Counted from the stretch's first letter, positions 1 to 8,443 are shown. The stretch is DNA of 64,000 bases from Enterococcus lemanii (GCF_016909125.1 NZ_JAFBFD010000011.1:1-64000); one strand, 5' to 3'. Numbers and translations are program-made. Notes: generated by a model not told the origin, from the sequence alone.

Positions 1-21
1 ATTAATAGTAAACGGAAAAAT

Positions 22-134
22 GTGGGGGACTTTTGAGGGATTCAAAACTGCGAACCCACGAATACAGAGGGACTAGAGTTTCCTAGTTCACTCAAAAATA
101 AAAAGGAGGCGTGACTAAAGTCCCCTCCTTTTTT
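22..134 (+). promoter_or_regulatory. Structured leader RNA of unknown class upstream of prfB
   Basis: The transcript can fold into a nested hairpin (22-26 with 55-59, inner stem 31-36 with 42-47), a second hairpin (67-76 with 83-93) and a terminator (101-109 with 124-132). In addition, positions 25-33 are exactly complementary to 117-125, a 9-bp long-range helix that overlaps both the first hairpin and the 3' arm of the terminator. Mutually exclusive pairings next to a terminator are typical of a cis-acting attenuator or riboswitch, or this could be the 3' end of a small RNA that begins before the window. I do not recognise the class. The pairings are seen in the sequence; the regulatory role is inferred. 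Confidence 0.4.
101..134 (+). terminator. Rho-independent terminator before prfB
   Basis: The arm AAAAGGAGG (101-109) pairs perfectly with CCTCCTTTT (124-132), followed by further T residues to 134. It ends the upstream transcript or controls read-through into prfB, whose start lies 40 nt downstream. Confidence 0.7.
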
Positions 135-173
135 ATGAAAAAATAAATAAAAAGATAGAAAGAAGGAAAATCG

Positions 174-1281
174 ATGGAATTAGCAGAAATTCGTCATCAA
201 ATTGCTGAATTAAAAGAAAAAATAATTAGTTTTAGGGGGTCTCTTTGACCTAGAAAAACTAGAAGAAGAGATTGCAGAAGCACAACATCGTATGGCTGAA
301 CCTGGTTTTTGGGACAATAGTGAAGAAGCACAAAAGGTAATTAATAAAAATAACCTTGATAAAGAAACATATGACAGTTTTCATCGCTTAGAAGAAAAAG
401 TTGAAGAACTTGAAATTTTACTAGAGATGTTACTAGAAGAAGCGGATTCTGAAATTGAACAAGATTTAATGAATGGACTGGCGCACTTAAAAGATGAGAT
501 GAATTTGTATGAATTATCTTTATTATTGGATGAACCTTATGACCCGAATAATGCCATATTAGAGCTCCACCCTGGTGCTGGGGGAACAGAGTCACAAGAC
601 TGGGGGAGTTTGCTTTTACGAATGTACCAACGATGGGCTGAAAGTCAAGGTTTTAAAGTTGAGATGTTAGACTACCAAGCGGGTGAGGAAGCAGGAATTA
701 AAAGTGTCACTTTACTTATAAAAGGCCACAATGCATATGGTTATTTAAAATCTGAAAAAGGGGTGCACCGACTCGTACGTATTTCACCGTTTGATTCAGC
801 AAAACGGCGACACACTTCTTTTTGTTCAGTCGATGTCATGCCTGAATTAGATGGATCGATTGAAATTGCAATCAATCCTGATGATTTAAAAGTTGATACG
901 TATCGGGCAAGTGGTGCAGGGGGCCAACATGTCAACAAAACGGAGTCGGCGGTCCGAATTACCCACCTTCCAACAGGGGTGGTCGTAGCGAGTCAAGCAC
1001 AGCGTTCACAGTTGAAAAACCGCGAACAAGCAATGGGAATGCTACAGGCGAAGCTTTATCAGCTAGAGCAAGAAAAGCAAGAACAAGAAGCAGCTGCACT
1101 ACGAGGAGATCAAATGGAGATTGGCTGGGGTTCACAAATTCGTTCCTACGTATTTCACCCATACTCGATGGTAAAAGATCATCGTACGAACTATGAAACT
1201 GGTAATACGCAAGCAGTCATGGATGGCGAAATCGATGGCTTCATTGATGCTTATTTAAAATGGCGTTTAAATGGTAAATAG
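174..1281 (+). CDS. prfB: Peptide chain release factor 2 (with programmed +1 frameshift)
   Basis: RF2 recognises UGA and UAA stop codons and triggers peptide release on the ribosome. The reading frame opens at ATG 174 behind an AAGGAAAA site, meets an in-frame TGA at 246-248 after 24 codons, and continues in the +1 frame from GAC at 247 to TAG at 1279-1281. The full product is 368 residues, the usual RF2 size. The SPF codon-recognition motif lies at about residues 204-206 and the catalytic GGQ loop at about 249-251, both where RF2 proteins carry them. The TGA is the conserved autoregulatory frameshift, not a mutation: low RF2 leaves the ribosome paused at TGA and slipping. A conceptual translation starting at ATG 292 would lose the N-terminus. 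ftsE follows after about 100 nt with its own promoter. Confidence 0.97.
234..249 (+). other. RF2 programmed +1 frameshift site
   Basis: An internal Shine-Dalgarno-like AGGGGG (234-239) sits 3 nt before CTT (243-245), which is followed by TGA (246-248) and C. The arrangement AGGGGG-N3-CTT-TGA-C matches the classical prfB slip site; slippage of the P-site tRNA from CTT to TTT skips T246 and resumes at GAC. Confidence 0.95.
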
Positions 1282-1333
1282 CTTGAAATGCAATCAAATT
1301 GTAATTTTATGAAAGCTGATTGCAATATTACCA

Positions 1334-1342
1334 TGCTATAAT
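1334..1342 (+). promoter_or_regulatory. Extended -10 promoter for ftsEX
   Basis: TG-C-TATAAT (1334-1342) is a perfect extended -10 element 36 nt before the ftsE start. No good -35 lies at standard spacing, which is usual for extended -10 promoters. Confidence 0.6.
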
Positions 1343-1377
1343 ACTTGAGTACGAAAGAATAAAGGTGGAGAATATCT

Positions 1378-2064
1378 ATGATTGAAATGCAGGATGTCAT
1401 GAAAAAGTATCCAAATGGTACAACTGCGATTCGCAATCTCACGGTTTCAATTGGACAAGGAGAATTTGTTTACGTTGTCGGTCCAAGTGGTGCCGGTAAG
1501 TCAACGTTTATTAAGTTAATGTATCGCGAAGAAAAAGCAACAAAAGGCATATTAAAAATAGCGGACTACGATTTAATTAAAATCAAAAATCGAGAGGTCT
1601 CAAATTTACGTCGTGAAGTGGGCGTTGTTTTCCAAGATTATAAACTATTGCCTAAAAAAACAGTTTATGAAAATGTAGCCTATGCGATGCAAGTAATTGG
1701 AAAAAAACCGCGCGAAGTGAAAAAACGTGTGATGGAAGTTTTGGATATGGTTGGTTTAAAACATAAAGTTCGGGTCTTTCCAAGTGAACTATCCGGTGGC
1801 GAACAACAACGCGTATCGATTGCTCGAGCGATTGTTAATACCCCGAAAGTGTTGATTGCAGATGAACCAACTGGAAACTTAGATCCAGAAAACTCTTGGG
1901 AAATTATGAAACTTCTTGAAAGAGTAAATGCACAAGGAACAACGATTGTAATGGCTACACACAACAGTACCATCGTAAATACGATTCGCCATCGAGTAAT
2001 CGCAATCGAAAACGGACGCATTATTCGCGACCAGGCAGAAGGAGAGTATGGCTACGATGATTAG
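1378..2064 (+). CDS. ftsE: Cell-division ATP-binding protein FtsE
   Basis: FtsE is the ATPase of the FtsEX complex, which couples ATP hydrolysis in the cytoplasm to activation of peptidoglycan hydrolases outside the cell during division. The 228-residue protein carries Walker A GPSGAGKS (about 35-42), the ABC signature LSGGEQQR (about 139-146) and Walker B with catalytic Glu (LIADEPT, about 158-164). The start has an AAGGTGG site. ftsX overlaps its 3' end by 17 nt, so the two are translationally coupled. Length and motifs are standard. Confidence 0.97.
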   Translation: MIEMQDVMKKYPNGTTAIRNLTVSIGQGEFVYVVGPSGAGKSTFIKLMYREEKATKGILKIADYDLIKIKNREVSNLRREVGVVFQDYKLLPKKTVYENVAYAMQVIGKKPREVKKRVMEVLDMVGLKHKVRVFPSELSGGEQQRVSIARAIVNTPKVLIADEPTGNLDPENSWEIMKLLERVNAQGTTIVMATHNSTIVNTIRHRVIAIENGRIIRDQAEGEYGYDD

Positions 2065-2941
2065 AACTTTTTTCAGACATCTATTAGAAAGTATGAAGAG
2101 TTTACGCCGCAATGGCTGGATGACAATCTCTTCGATTAGTGCGGTTACGATTACGCTCTCATTGTTAGGCCTATTTTTGGTTGTTATTTTAAATACAGTC
2201 AAATTAGCAGAAGATATGGAAAATAACGTTGAGGTTTCTGTATTTATCGCAAATGGGACAACGCAAGAAGAACAAGATGAATTAGAAGCAAATCTTAAAG
2301 CATTGCCTAATGTAGAATCTGTTCGTTTTTCAAGTCAAGAAGAAGAGTTGAATCGAATTAAAGAGGCTTATGGCGATGTTTGGGGATTGTTTGACCAAGA
2401 CAACCCATTACTTGACGTCTTTATTGTGCAAGCAACGGAGCCACAATATGTAAAGGAAATTACAAAAGAAGCACAAAAATATACAAAAGTGGTTCACAAA
2501 GCCACTTATGGTGAAGATTTATCAGATAAAATTTTTGGTATTGCGCAAGCAGTCCGCACATGGGGATTAGTTGGTTCAGGGTTGTTATTATTTGTCGCAA
2601 TGTTCTTAATCTCAAATACAATTCGAATCACAATTTTGTCGCGTCAAAGAGAAATTCAAATTATGCGCTTAGTTGGTGCAACGAACGGTTATATTCGATG
2701 GCCTTTCTTTTTAGAAGGTGGTTGGATTGGTTTGCTAGGTTCAGTCCTTCCTGTTCTTGCGATTGTTTTTGGATATCCTGAATTTTATAAAATTGCTAAC
2801 CCTGTCTTTTTAAGATCAAACTATGCGTTAATTACACCAGGTATATTCGCCCTTCAAATTAGTGCTATTTTAGCAATTTTGGGTATTTTAATAGGGGCGC
2901 TTGGTTCAGTAATTTCGATGCGTCGTTTCTTAAAAATATAG
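2048..2941 (+). CDS. ftsX: Cell-division permease FtsX
   Basis: FtsX is the membrane partner of FtsE. The 297-residue protein has the family layout: a short cytoplasmic N-terminus, a first membrane segment (about 22-47), an extracellular domain of about 120 residues, then three membrane segments (about 172-194, 222-243 and 265-290). The start at 2048 is preferred because AAGGAG lies 4 nt upstream; an ATG three codons later is 13 nt away. In Firmicutes the extracellular loop contacts a PcsB- or CwlO-type hydrolase or its cofactor; no such hydrolase gene is in this window. Confidence 0.95.
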   Translation: MATMIRTFFRHLLESMKSLRRNGWMTISSISAVTITLSLLGLFLVVILNTVKLAEDMENNVEVSVFIANGTTQEEQDELEANLKALPNVESVRFSSQEEELNRIKEAYGDVWGLFDQDNPLLDVFIVQATEPQYVKEITKEAQKYTKVVHKATYGEDLSDKIFGIAQAVRTWGLVGSGLLLFVAMFLISNTIRITILSRQREIQIMRLVGATNGYIRWPFFLEGGWIGLLGSVLPVLAIVFGYPEFYKIANPVFLRSNYALITPGIFALQISAILAILGILIGALGSVISMRRFLKI

Positions 2942-2962
2942 TTTAAGAATTCGAACAAAAGG

Positions 2963-2997
2963 CTTAGATACGATTCATTTGTATCTAAGTTTTTTTA
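2963..2997 (+). terminator. Terminator of the ftsEX transcript
   Basis: CTTAGATAC (2963-2971) pairs perfectly with GTATCTAAG (2981-2989) and is followed by a T-rich run. Confidence 0.85.
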
Positions 2998-3020
2998 TTT
3001 TAAAAAAAACTTTGGGATCA

Positions 3021-3066
3021 GTGAACGTAAAGGATTCTTTGCCTTTGAATCCTTTTTATTAATCAC
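3021..3066 (+). terminator. Second hairpin downstream of ftsX
   Basis: AAGGATTC (3030-3037) pairs with GAATCCTT (3047-3054) followed by TTT, with outer GTGA/TCAC (3021-3024 with 3063-3066) able to extend the structure. It may be a back-up terminator after ftsX or part of the pstS control region. Confidence 0.45.
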
Positions 3067-3074
3067 CGTAAGGA

Positions 3075-3100
3075 TTTTTTTAAAACGCGTTTTAAAAAAA
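3075..3100 (+). repeat. 26-bp perfect palindrome centred on CGCG
   Basis: Seven T, four A, CGCG, four T and seven A form a perfect 26-bp inverted repeat with no spacer, about 110 nt before the pstS start. With no loop it is more like a dimeric DNA-binding site or a cruciform-prone element than a terminator. No binding protein can be named from sequence. Confidence 0.6.
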
Positions 3101-3151
3101 GTAAAGAAGTGATGAGATTTTGTAATTATATTTTCCAATACTTTAAGAAAA

Positions 3152-3160
3152 TGTTAAAAT
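3152..3160 (+). promoter_or_regulatory. Candidate extended -10 promoter for pstS
   Basis: TG-T-TAAAAT (3152-3160) lies about 48 nt before the pstS start codon. No clear -35 is visible, as expected if an activator is needed. Confidence 0.4.
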
Positions 3161-3208
3161 GAAGAATATGTGCAAGTCATCAAATACTTTTAAAAATAAG
3201 GAGCTTTA

Positions 3209-4069
3209 TTGAATATGAAAAAACCAATCTGGATTCTTTCAACCATTAGTTTTTTAATTTTACTATCTGGCTGTTCAAGCTGGATTGATCGCGGCGAGTC
3301 AATTACGGCAGTCGGTTCATCGGCATTACAACCATTAGTTGAAACAGCTGCAGAATCTTTTCAAACAAATAATCCCGGACGCTTTATTAACGTTCAAGGA
3401 GGAGGAAGTGGGACAGGTTTAAGTCAAGTACAAGCCGGTGCCGTTGAAATTGGGAACTCCGATGTTTTTGCTGAAGAAAAAAGTGGGATTGATGCCTCTA
3501 AGTTAATCGATCATCAAGTAGCCGCTGTTGGAATTACCCCAATTATAAATCAAGCAGTCGGTTTAACAAATATCTCAATGGCCGATTTACGACGTGTGTT
3601 TTTAGGTGAAGTCATAAACTGGCAAGAAGTTGGCGGCAATGATCTACCAATCGTTTTGTTAAATCGAGCATCCGGTAGTGGCACACGAAATACATTTGAG
3701 CGTTGGGTCTTGCAAGGAGAGACCGCAAAACAATCACAAGAGCAAGATTCGACGGGAATGGTTCGTCAAATTGTCGCAGATACGCCAGGAGCCATTAGTT
3801 ATTTAGCTTTTTCTTATGTAACCGAAGAAGTCGACACGTTAGCGATTGATGGGATTGAGCCAACCGATGAAAATGTAATGACAAATCAGTGGATTATCTG
3901 GTCGTATGAGCATATGTATACAAACGGCGAACCAACCGGTCTGACAAAAGACTTCTTGGAATATATTTTATCCGATGAAGTGCAAGAAAGTATTGTTGGC
4001 AAATTAGGTTATATTCCAGTATCTAGAATGCAAGTACAAAGAGATTGGCAAGGAAACGTAATCGAGTAA
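3209..4069 (+). CDS. pstS: Phosphate ABC transporter, substrate-binding lipoprotein PstS
   Basis: PstS captures inorganic phosphate outside the membrane and delivers it to PstCA. The 286-residue product has a lipoprotein signal with lipobox LLSGC (Cys about residue 22) and the phosphate-binding motifs AVGSSALQP near the mature N-terminus and RASGSGTR (about 151-158). TTG 3209 has AAGGAG 5 nt upstream; ATG 3215, two codons later, would have 11 nt spacing and is the alternative start. It heads the pst cluster but is separated from pstC by 114 nt containing PHO-box-like repeats, so it may also be transcribed alone at higher level, as is common for binding proteins. Confidence 0.95.
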   Translation: MNMKKPIWILSTISFLILLSGCSSWIDRGESITAVGSSALQPLVETAAESFQTNNPGRFINVQGGGSGTGLSQVQAGAVEIGNSDVFAEEKSGIDASKLIDHQVAAVGITPIINQAVGLTNISMADLRRVFLGEVINWQEVGGNDLPIVLLNRASGSGTRNTFERWVLQGETAKQSQEQDSTGMVRQIVADTPGAISYLAFSYVTEEVDTLAIDGIEPTDENVMTNQWIIWSYEHMYTNGEPTGLTKDFLEYILSDEVQESIVGKLGYIPVSRMQVQRDWQGNVIE

Positions 4070-4078
4070 AGTTTTTTG

Positions 4079-4137
4079 TTAACAATTTACAAACTTTACA
4101 AAAAATTTACATTGCTTTAACGAAAGATTGATATGTA
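4079..4137 (+). promoter_or_regulatory. PHO-box-like direct repeats and possible promoter before pstC
   Basis: Five TTAACA/TTTACA-like hexamers occur in a row at 4079, 4086, 4095, 4106 and 4116, the last three about one helical turn apart, followed by a weak -10 (TATGTA, 4132-4137). Tandem TT(A/T/C)ACA hexamers at about 11-bp intervals are the PhoP recognition pattern in Bacillus. PhoP control of pstCAB-phoU is inferred. Confidence 0.55.
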
Positions 4138-4183
4138 AAAGCTAAACTAGCCAAGAATCAAATAAATTTGAGGAGGAATTCTC

Positions 4184-5101
4184 TTGGAAGATGTAAATCA
4201 GCAATTAACTAAAAAATCAAAAAGAGCCAGAATGGAACAACGTGGGAAGTTCATCAGCTTTTTATGTATTTTTTTAATTGTCGTTGTTGTTGTTTCGATA
4301 TTTTACTTTGTTGCCAGTAAAGGCCTCGCTACGTTTTTTGTAAATAAAGTCAACCTTTTTGATTTTTTATTTGGAACCGTATGGAACCCAAGCCAAATTG
4401 GTGAAAATGGTCAGCCATTAGTTGGCGCGTTGCCTATGATATTAGGTTCTTTTTTTGTAACCTTTTTATCGGCAATTGTGGCTACTCCTTTTGCAATTGG
4501 TGCGGCTATTTTTATGGTTGAAATTTCACCAAAGCAAGGCCAAAAAATCTTGCAACCAGTTATTGAACTACTAGTAGGAATCCCTTCTGTCGTTTATGGT
4601 TTTATCGGTTTGTCTGTCGTTGTACCAACTGTTCGATCGATTTTTGGTGGAACAGGCTTTGGTATTTTAGCGGGGACGTTTGTTTTATTTGTAATGATTT
4701 TACCAACAGTTACCACAATGACAGTCGATGCCCTAAAATCAGTACCACGTCATTACCGCGAAGCATCGCTAGCTTTAGGCGCAACCCGTTGGCAAACAAC
4801 TTATAAAGTCGTGTTAAGAGCGGCAGTGCCAGGTATTTTGACCGCTGTCGTTTTTGGAATGGCGCGTGCGTTTGGTGAAGCATTGGCAATTCAGATGGTT
4901 ATTGGAAACGCCGCTTTAATCCCAACTAGTTTAGTTACGCCAGCATCGACTTTGACTTCGATTTTAACAATGGGGATTGGCAATACCATCATGGGTACGG
5001 TTGAAAACAATGTCTTGTGGTCACTAGCTTTAATTTTGTTAAGCATGTCTTTAGTCTTTAACTTAGCTATCCGCCTAATTGGTAAGAAAGGGAGGTTTTA
5101 A
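4184..5101 (+). CDS. pstC: Phosphate ABC transporter permease PstC
   Basis: This is one of the two membrane subunits of the high-affinity phosphate importer. The 305-residue protein has about six membrane segments, the first at about 24-45, and the permease EAA-type loop (EASLALGATRWQT, about 194-206) that contacts PstB. Start is TTG 4184 with AGGAGG 7 nt upstream; no in-frame ATG fits better. pstA follows after 3 nt. Confidence 0.96.
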   Translation: MEDVNQQLTKKSKRARMEQRGKFISFLCIFLIVVVVVSIFYFVASKGLATFFVNKVNLFDFLFGTVWNPSQIGENGQPLVGALPMILGSFFVTFLSAIVATPFAIGAAIFMVEISPKQGQKILQPVIELLVGIPSVVYGFIGLSVVVPTVRSIFGGTGFGILAGTFVLFVMILPTVTTMTVDALKSVPRHYREASLALGATRWQTTYKVVLRAAVPGILTAVVFGMARAFGEALAIQMVIGNAALIPTSLVTPASTLTSILTMGIGNTIMGTVENNVLWSLALILLSMSLVFNLAIRLIGKKGRF

Positions 5102-5104
5102 TTA

Positions 5105-5989
5105 ATGAATGCAAAAAAAGCTGATAAATTAGCAACTGGGATTTTATACTTCGTTTCAAGCTTGATTGTTTTAATTTTAGCCTCTTTATTACTTTATATA
5201 TTAGCAAAAGGGCTTCCGCATATTAATTGGGAATTTTTGACACAGCCATCGCGATCTTATGAAGCAGGGGGCGGAATTGGCGTTCAATTGTTTAACTCTT
5301 TTTATCTCTTGTTTATCACAATGTTAATTAGTTTTCCAATTTCTTTAGGTGCGGGTATCTATTTATCTGAATATGCAAAGAAAAACTGGGTAACGGATGT
5401 TGTAAGAACAGCAATTGAAATTTTAAGCTCACTTCCATCAGTCGTAGTAGGTCTCTTTGGTTTCTTAGTTTTCGTCATTCAATTTGGGTATGGCTTTTCG
5501 ATTCTTTCAGGTGCCCTAGCTTTGACCTTTTTTAACTTACCACTTCTTACGCGAAATGTAGAAGAATCTTTAAAAGCGATTCACTTTACTCAAAGAGAAG
5601 CTGGGTTAGCACTCGGCTTATCTCGTTGGGAAACGGTTTTACGTGTAGTCGTTCCTGAGGCAACACCTGGGATTTTAACCGGTGTAATTTTGAGTTCTGG
5701 AAGAATTTTTGGTGAAGCAGCGGCCTTAATTTACACAGCTGGTCAAAGTGCTCCTGCGCTAGACTTTACTAATTGGAATCCATTAAGTGTTTCAAGTCCA
5801 ATTGGGTTATTCCGACAAGCGGAGACTTTAGCGGTTCATATTTGGAAAGTCAACACAGAAGGAACTATGCCTGATGGAGCAGCCGTTTCAGCCGGTGCCT
5901 CTGCTGTTTTAATTTTAGCCGTTTTAGCATTTAACTTTGGCGCTCGAGCATTAGGAAAGCAACTGCATAAAAAATTAACATCGGCTTAA
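5105..5989 (+). CDS. pstA: Phosphate ABC transporter permease PstA
   Basis: This is the second permease subunit, 294 residues with six predicted membrane segments and the EAA-type loop EAGLALGLSRWETV (about 165-178). A GGGAGG site lies at the end of pstC, so the genes are coupled. It forms the phosphate channel with PstC. Confidence 0.96.
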   Translation: MNAKKADKLATGILYFVSSLIVLILASLLLYILAKGLPHINWEFLTQPSRSYEAGGGIGVQLFNSFYLLFITMLISFPISLGAGIYLSEYAKKNWVTDVVRTAIEILSSLPSVVVGLFGFLVFVIQFGYGFSILSGALALTFFNLPLLTRNVEESLKAIHFTQREAGLALGLSRWETVLRVVVPEATPGILTGVILSSGRIFGEAAALIYTAGQSAPALDFTNWNPLSVSSPIGLFRQAETLAVHIWKVNTEGTMPDGAAVSAGASAVLILAVLAFNFGARALGKQLHKKLTSA

Positions 5990-5999
5990 GGAGGATATA

Positions 6000-6806
6000 A
6001 TGGAGAAGTATAATTGGGAGGAACGAAATATCCTCAAAATGGAGCAAGCAGATCAAGTGATTTTGCATACGAATGATTTACATGTTTGGTATGGGAATAA
6101 CGAAGCGATTAAAGGCGTCGATTTGCAATTTGAAAAAAATAAAGTGACCGCTTTAATTGGCCCTTCAGGTTGTGGGAAGTCGACTTATTTACGCTCTTTA
6201 AATCGCATGAACGATGAAATTGCGAATACAAAAGTAACCGGTGAAATTATGTATAAAGGGGTCAATATTAATTCTTCTCAAGTTGACGTTTATGAAATGA
6301 GAAAACGTATTGGAATGGTATTTCAAAGACCAAATCCATTTAGTAAATCAATTTATGAGAATATTACGTTTGCCTTAAAACGACACGGGGAAAAAGATAA
6401 GAAGAAACTAGATGAAATTGTAGAGACAAGTTTAAAACAAGCGGCTCTTTGGGAACAAGTCAAAGACAATCTTCATAAAAGTGCCCATGCGTTGTCAGGT
6501 GGACAACAACAACGCCTATGTATCGCGCGGGCCATTGCAATGAAGCCAGACATTTTACTATTAGATGAGCCAGCTAGTGCACTTGATCCAATTTCAACGA
6601 GTAAAGTTGAAGAAACAATTGTGAATCTAAAAAAAGATTATTCAATTGTGATTGTGACGCATAATATGCAACAAGCGGCTCGTATTAGTGATTATACTGC
6701 TTTCTTTTATTTAGGGCATGCCATTGAATACGATGAAACAAGCAAGATTTTTACCCGACCAAAAATTCAAGCAACCGAAGATTATGTTTCAGGACATTTT
6801 GGTTAA
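6000..6806 (+). CDS. pstB: Phosphate ABC transporter ATPase PstB (first copy)
   Basis: PstB supplies ATP-driven power to PstCA. The 268-residue protein has Walker A GPSGCGKS (about 52-59), signature LSGGQQQR (about 163-170), Walker B LLLDEPAS with catalytic Glu (about 182-189) and a switch His in VIVTHNM (about 218-224). AAGGAGG lies 4 nt before the ATG. It carries an N-terminal extension of about 16 residues relative to the second copy. PstB functions as a dimer, so this paralogue could pair with itself or with the next gene's product. Confidence 0.95.
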   Translation: MEKYNWEERNILKMEQADQVILHTNDLHVWYGNNEAIKGVDLQFEKNKVTALIGPSGCGKSTYLRSLNRMNDEIANTKVTGEIMYKGVNINSSQVDVYEMRKRIGMVFQRPNPFSKSIYENITFALKRHGEKDKKKLDEIVETSLKQAALWEQVKDNLHKSAHALSGGQQQRLCIARAIAMKPDILLLDEPASALDPISTSKVEETIVNLKKDYSIVIVTHNMQQAARISDYTAFFYLGHAIEYDETSKIFTRPKIQATEDYVSGHFG

Positions 6807-6826
6807 GAAAGTAGGGGAATGATTAA

Positions 6827-7585
6827 ATGACAGAAATACTCCTTTCCTCAAGAGATTTGCATTTATACTATGGAAAGAAAGAAGCTTTAAATGGGATTGA
6901 TTTGAGCTTTAATAAAGGCGAAATTACCGCTTTAATTGGCCCTTCTGGCTGCGGGAAGTCGACGTTTTTACGCTCTTTAAATCGCATGAATGATTTAATC
7001 CCAGGTGTTACAATCACAGGAAGTGTCATGTATAAAGGAAAAGATATTTATAGTCCAAAGACAGATGTGGTAGAACTTCGGAAAGAAATTGGTATGGTTT
7101 TTCAACAACCCAATCCATTTCCGTTTTCAATCTATGAAAATGTTATTTATGGTTTGAAGTTAAAAGGAGAGACAGACAAAGCGGTTTTAGACCGAGTCGT
7201 TGAAGAAAGTTTAAAAGCTGCTTCTGTTTGGGATGATGTAAAAGATAAATTACATCAAAGTGCGTTGTCATTATCTGGTGGGCAACAACAACGGGTTTGT
7301 ATCGCGCGTGTTTTAGCAGTGGATCCTGAAATTATATTATTAGATGAGCCAACAAGTGCACTCGATCCAGTATCTTCTGGTAAAATCGAAAACACCTTGT
7401 TTGATTTAAAAGATAAGTATACAATGATTATTGTGACTCATAACATGTCACAGGCTTCTCGTATTTCTGATAAAACAGCCTTTTTCTTAAATGGTGATTT
7501 AATCGAAGCAGATAATACGAAAAAAATCTTTTTAAATCCAAGTAAAAAAGAAACCGAAGATTATATTTCAGGGCGTTTTGGTTAA
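6827..7585 (+). CDS. pstB2: Phosphate ABC transporter ATPase PstB (second copy)
   Basis: This second, tandem PstB has 252 residues with Walker A GPSGCGKS (about 38-45), signature LSGGQQQR, Walker B LLLDEPTS and a conserved switch His. All catalytic residues are intact in both copies. The DNA around the Walker A region is nearly identical to that of the first copy, while the rest has diverged, which points to an old duplication. Two pstB genes in tandem are usual in lactic acid bacteria. Confidence 0.95.
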   Translation: MTEILLSSRDLHLYYGKKEALNGIDLSFNKGEITALIGPSGCGKSTFLRSLNRMNDLIPGVTITGSVMYKGKDIYSPKTDVVELRKEIGMVFQQPNPFPFSIYENVIYGLKLKGETDKAVLDRVVEESLKAASVWDDVKDKLHQSALSLSGGQQQRVCIARVLAVDPEIILLDEPTSALDPVSSGKIENTLFDLKDKYTMIIVTHNMSQASRISDKTAFFLNGDLIEADNTKKIFLNPSKKETEDYISGRFG

Positions 7586-7615
7586 ATCAAACTTTAATGA
7601 AAGAAGGGATATTCG

Positions 7616-8293
7616 ATGTTAAGAAGCCAATTTGAAGAAGATTTATTAAATTTACATAATCAGTTTTATGAGATGGGGATGCTTGTTAGTAAAGCCATTC
7701 ATAGTTCCGTTCAAGCGTATATCAAACATGATCGGAAATTAGCACAAGAAGTGATTCAACAAGATGAATTAGTTAACCAACTAGAAGTTCGTCTTGAGAA
7801 AAAAAGTTTTGAAATGATTGCATTACAACAACCAGTGACAACGGATTTACGCAGAATTATTACTGTGATGAAAGCAAGTTCAGATTTAGAAAGAATGGGT
7901 GATCATGCCGTTTCAATTGCGAAGTCAACGATTCGTGTAAAAGGTGAAACGCGAATGCTTGAGATTGAAAAAGCAATCAATGAAATGTCTGACTATGTTA
8001 AGAAAATGGTCGATAATGTTTTGATTGCTTACGTTAAAACCGATGAAGAAGATGCAAAGATGATTGCTCAAATGGACAATAAGGTTAACCAATGTTACCG
8101 CGATATTTATTACCAGACAATCCAATCCATGAAAAACAACCCAGAATTAGTTGTAATTGGAACTGATTATTTAAGTGTTGCGCAATACCTTGAGCGAATT
8201 GGTGATTATGTAACAAACATCTGTGAATGGATTGTTTATCTTGCAACTGGGAAAATTAGTGAACTAAATACAAATCGAACAGAAACACTATAA
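7616..8293 (+). CDS. phoU: Phosphate-system regulator PhoU
   Basis: PhoU links the state of the Pst transporter to phosphate signalling and limits phosphate uptake. The 225-residue protein is all helical with two three-helix repeats; the metal-binding motif pattern E/D-x-x-R-x-x-D is visible as SDLERMGDHA (about 89-98) and QYLERIGDYV (about 192-201). It is the last gene of the pst operon and is followed by a strong terminator. Confidence 0.96.
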   Translation: MLRSQFEEDLLNLHNQFYEMGMLVSKAIHSSVQAYIKHDRKLAQEVIQQDELVNQLEVRLEKKSFEMIALQQPVTTDLRRIITVMKASSDLERMGDHAVSIAKSTIRVKGETRMLEIEKAINEMSDYVKKMVDNVLIAYVKTDEEDAKMIAQMDNKVNQCYRDIYYQTIQSMKNNPELVVIGTDYLSVAQYLERIGDYVTNICEWIVYLATGKISELNTNRTETL

Positions 8294-8303
8294 TAAAAAT
8301 TGC

Positions 8304-8343
8304 AAAAGCCTTTGAAGACTAACAAAACTTCAGAGGCTTTTTT
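8304..8343 (+). terminator. Terminator of the pst operon
   Basis: AAAAGCCTTTGAAG (8304-8317) pairs with CTTCAGAGGCTTTT (8328-8341) with one mismatch, ending in a T-run. Confidence 0.9.
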
Positions 8344-8355
8344 GAAATTTGGTAC

Positions 8356-8393
8356 TTAAGACCTATGACAATCGTTTAGTAGACAGGCATAAT
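8356..8393 (+). promoter_or_regulatory. liaXYZ promoter with candidate LiaR box
   Basis: ATGACA (8365-8370), a 17-bp spacer and CATAAT (8388-8393) make a near-consensus sigma-A promoter. Directly upstream is TTAAGAC (8356-8362), which resembles the core of LiaR/CesR-type response-regulator sites. The promoter elements are seen; the regulator assignment is inferred from the operon's identity. Confidence 0.5.
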
Positions 8394-8443
8394 AAGGGTA
8401 CAAGGTAACTTGTAATAATATTTTGCTCAAGGAGGCAATTTCC

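Noticed and set aside
1-75. Short open frames at the very start as the tail of an upstream protein
   Set aside because: Two frames are briefly open, but neither resembles a known C-terminus, and the same bases form well-paired RNA helices.
246-248. In-frame TGA early in prfB as a nonsense mutation
   Set aside because: It sits in the conserved RF2 slip site with the internal Shine-Dalgarno-like element, and the +1 frame continues the normal RF2 sequence.
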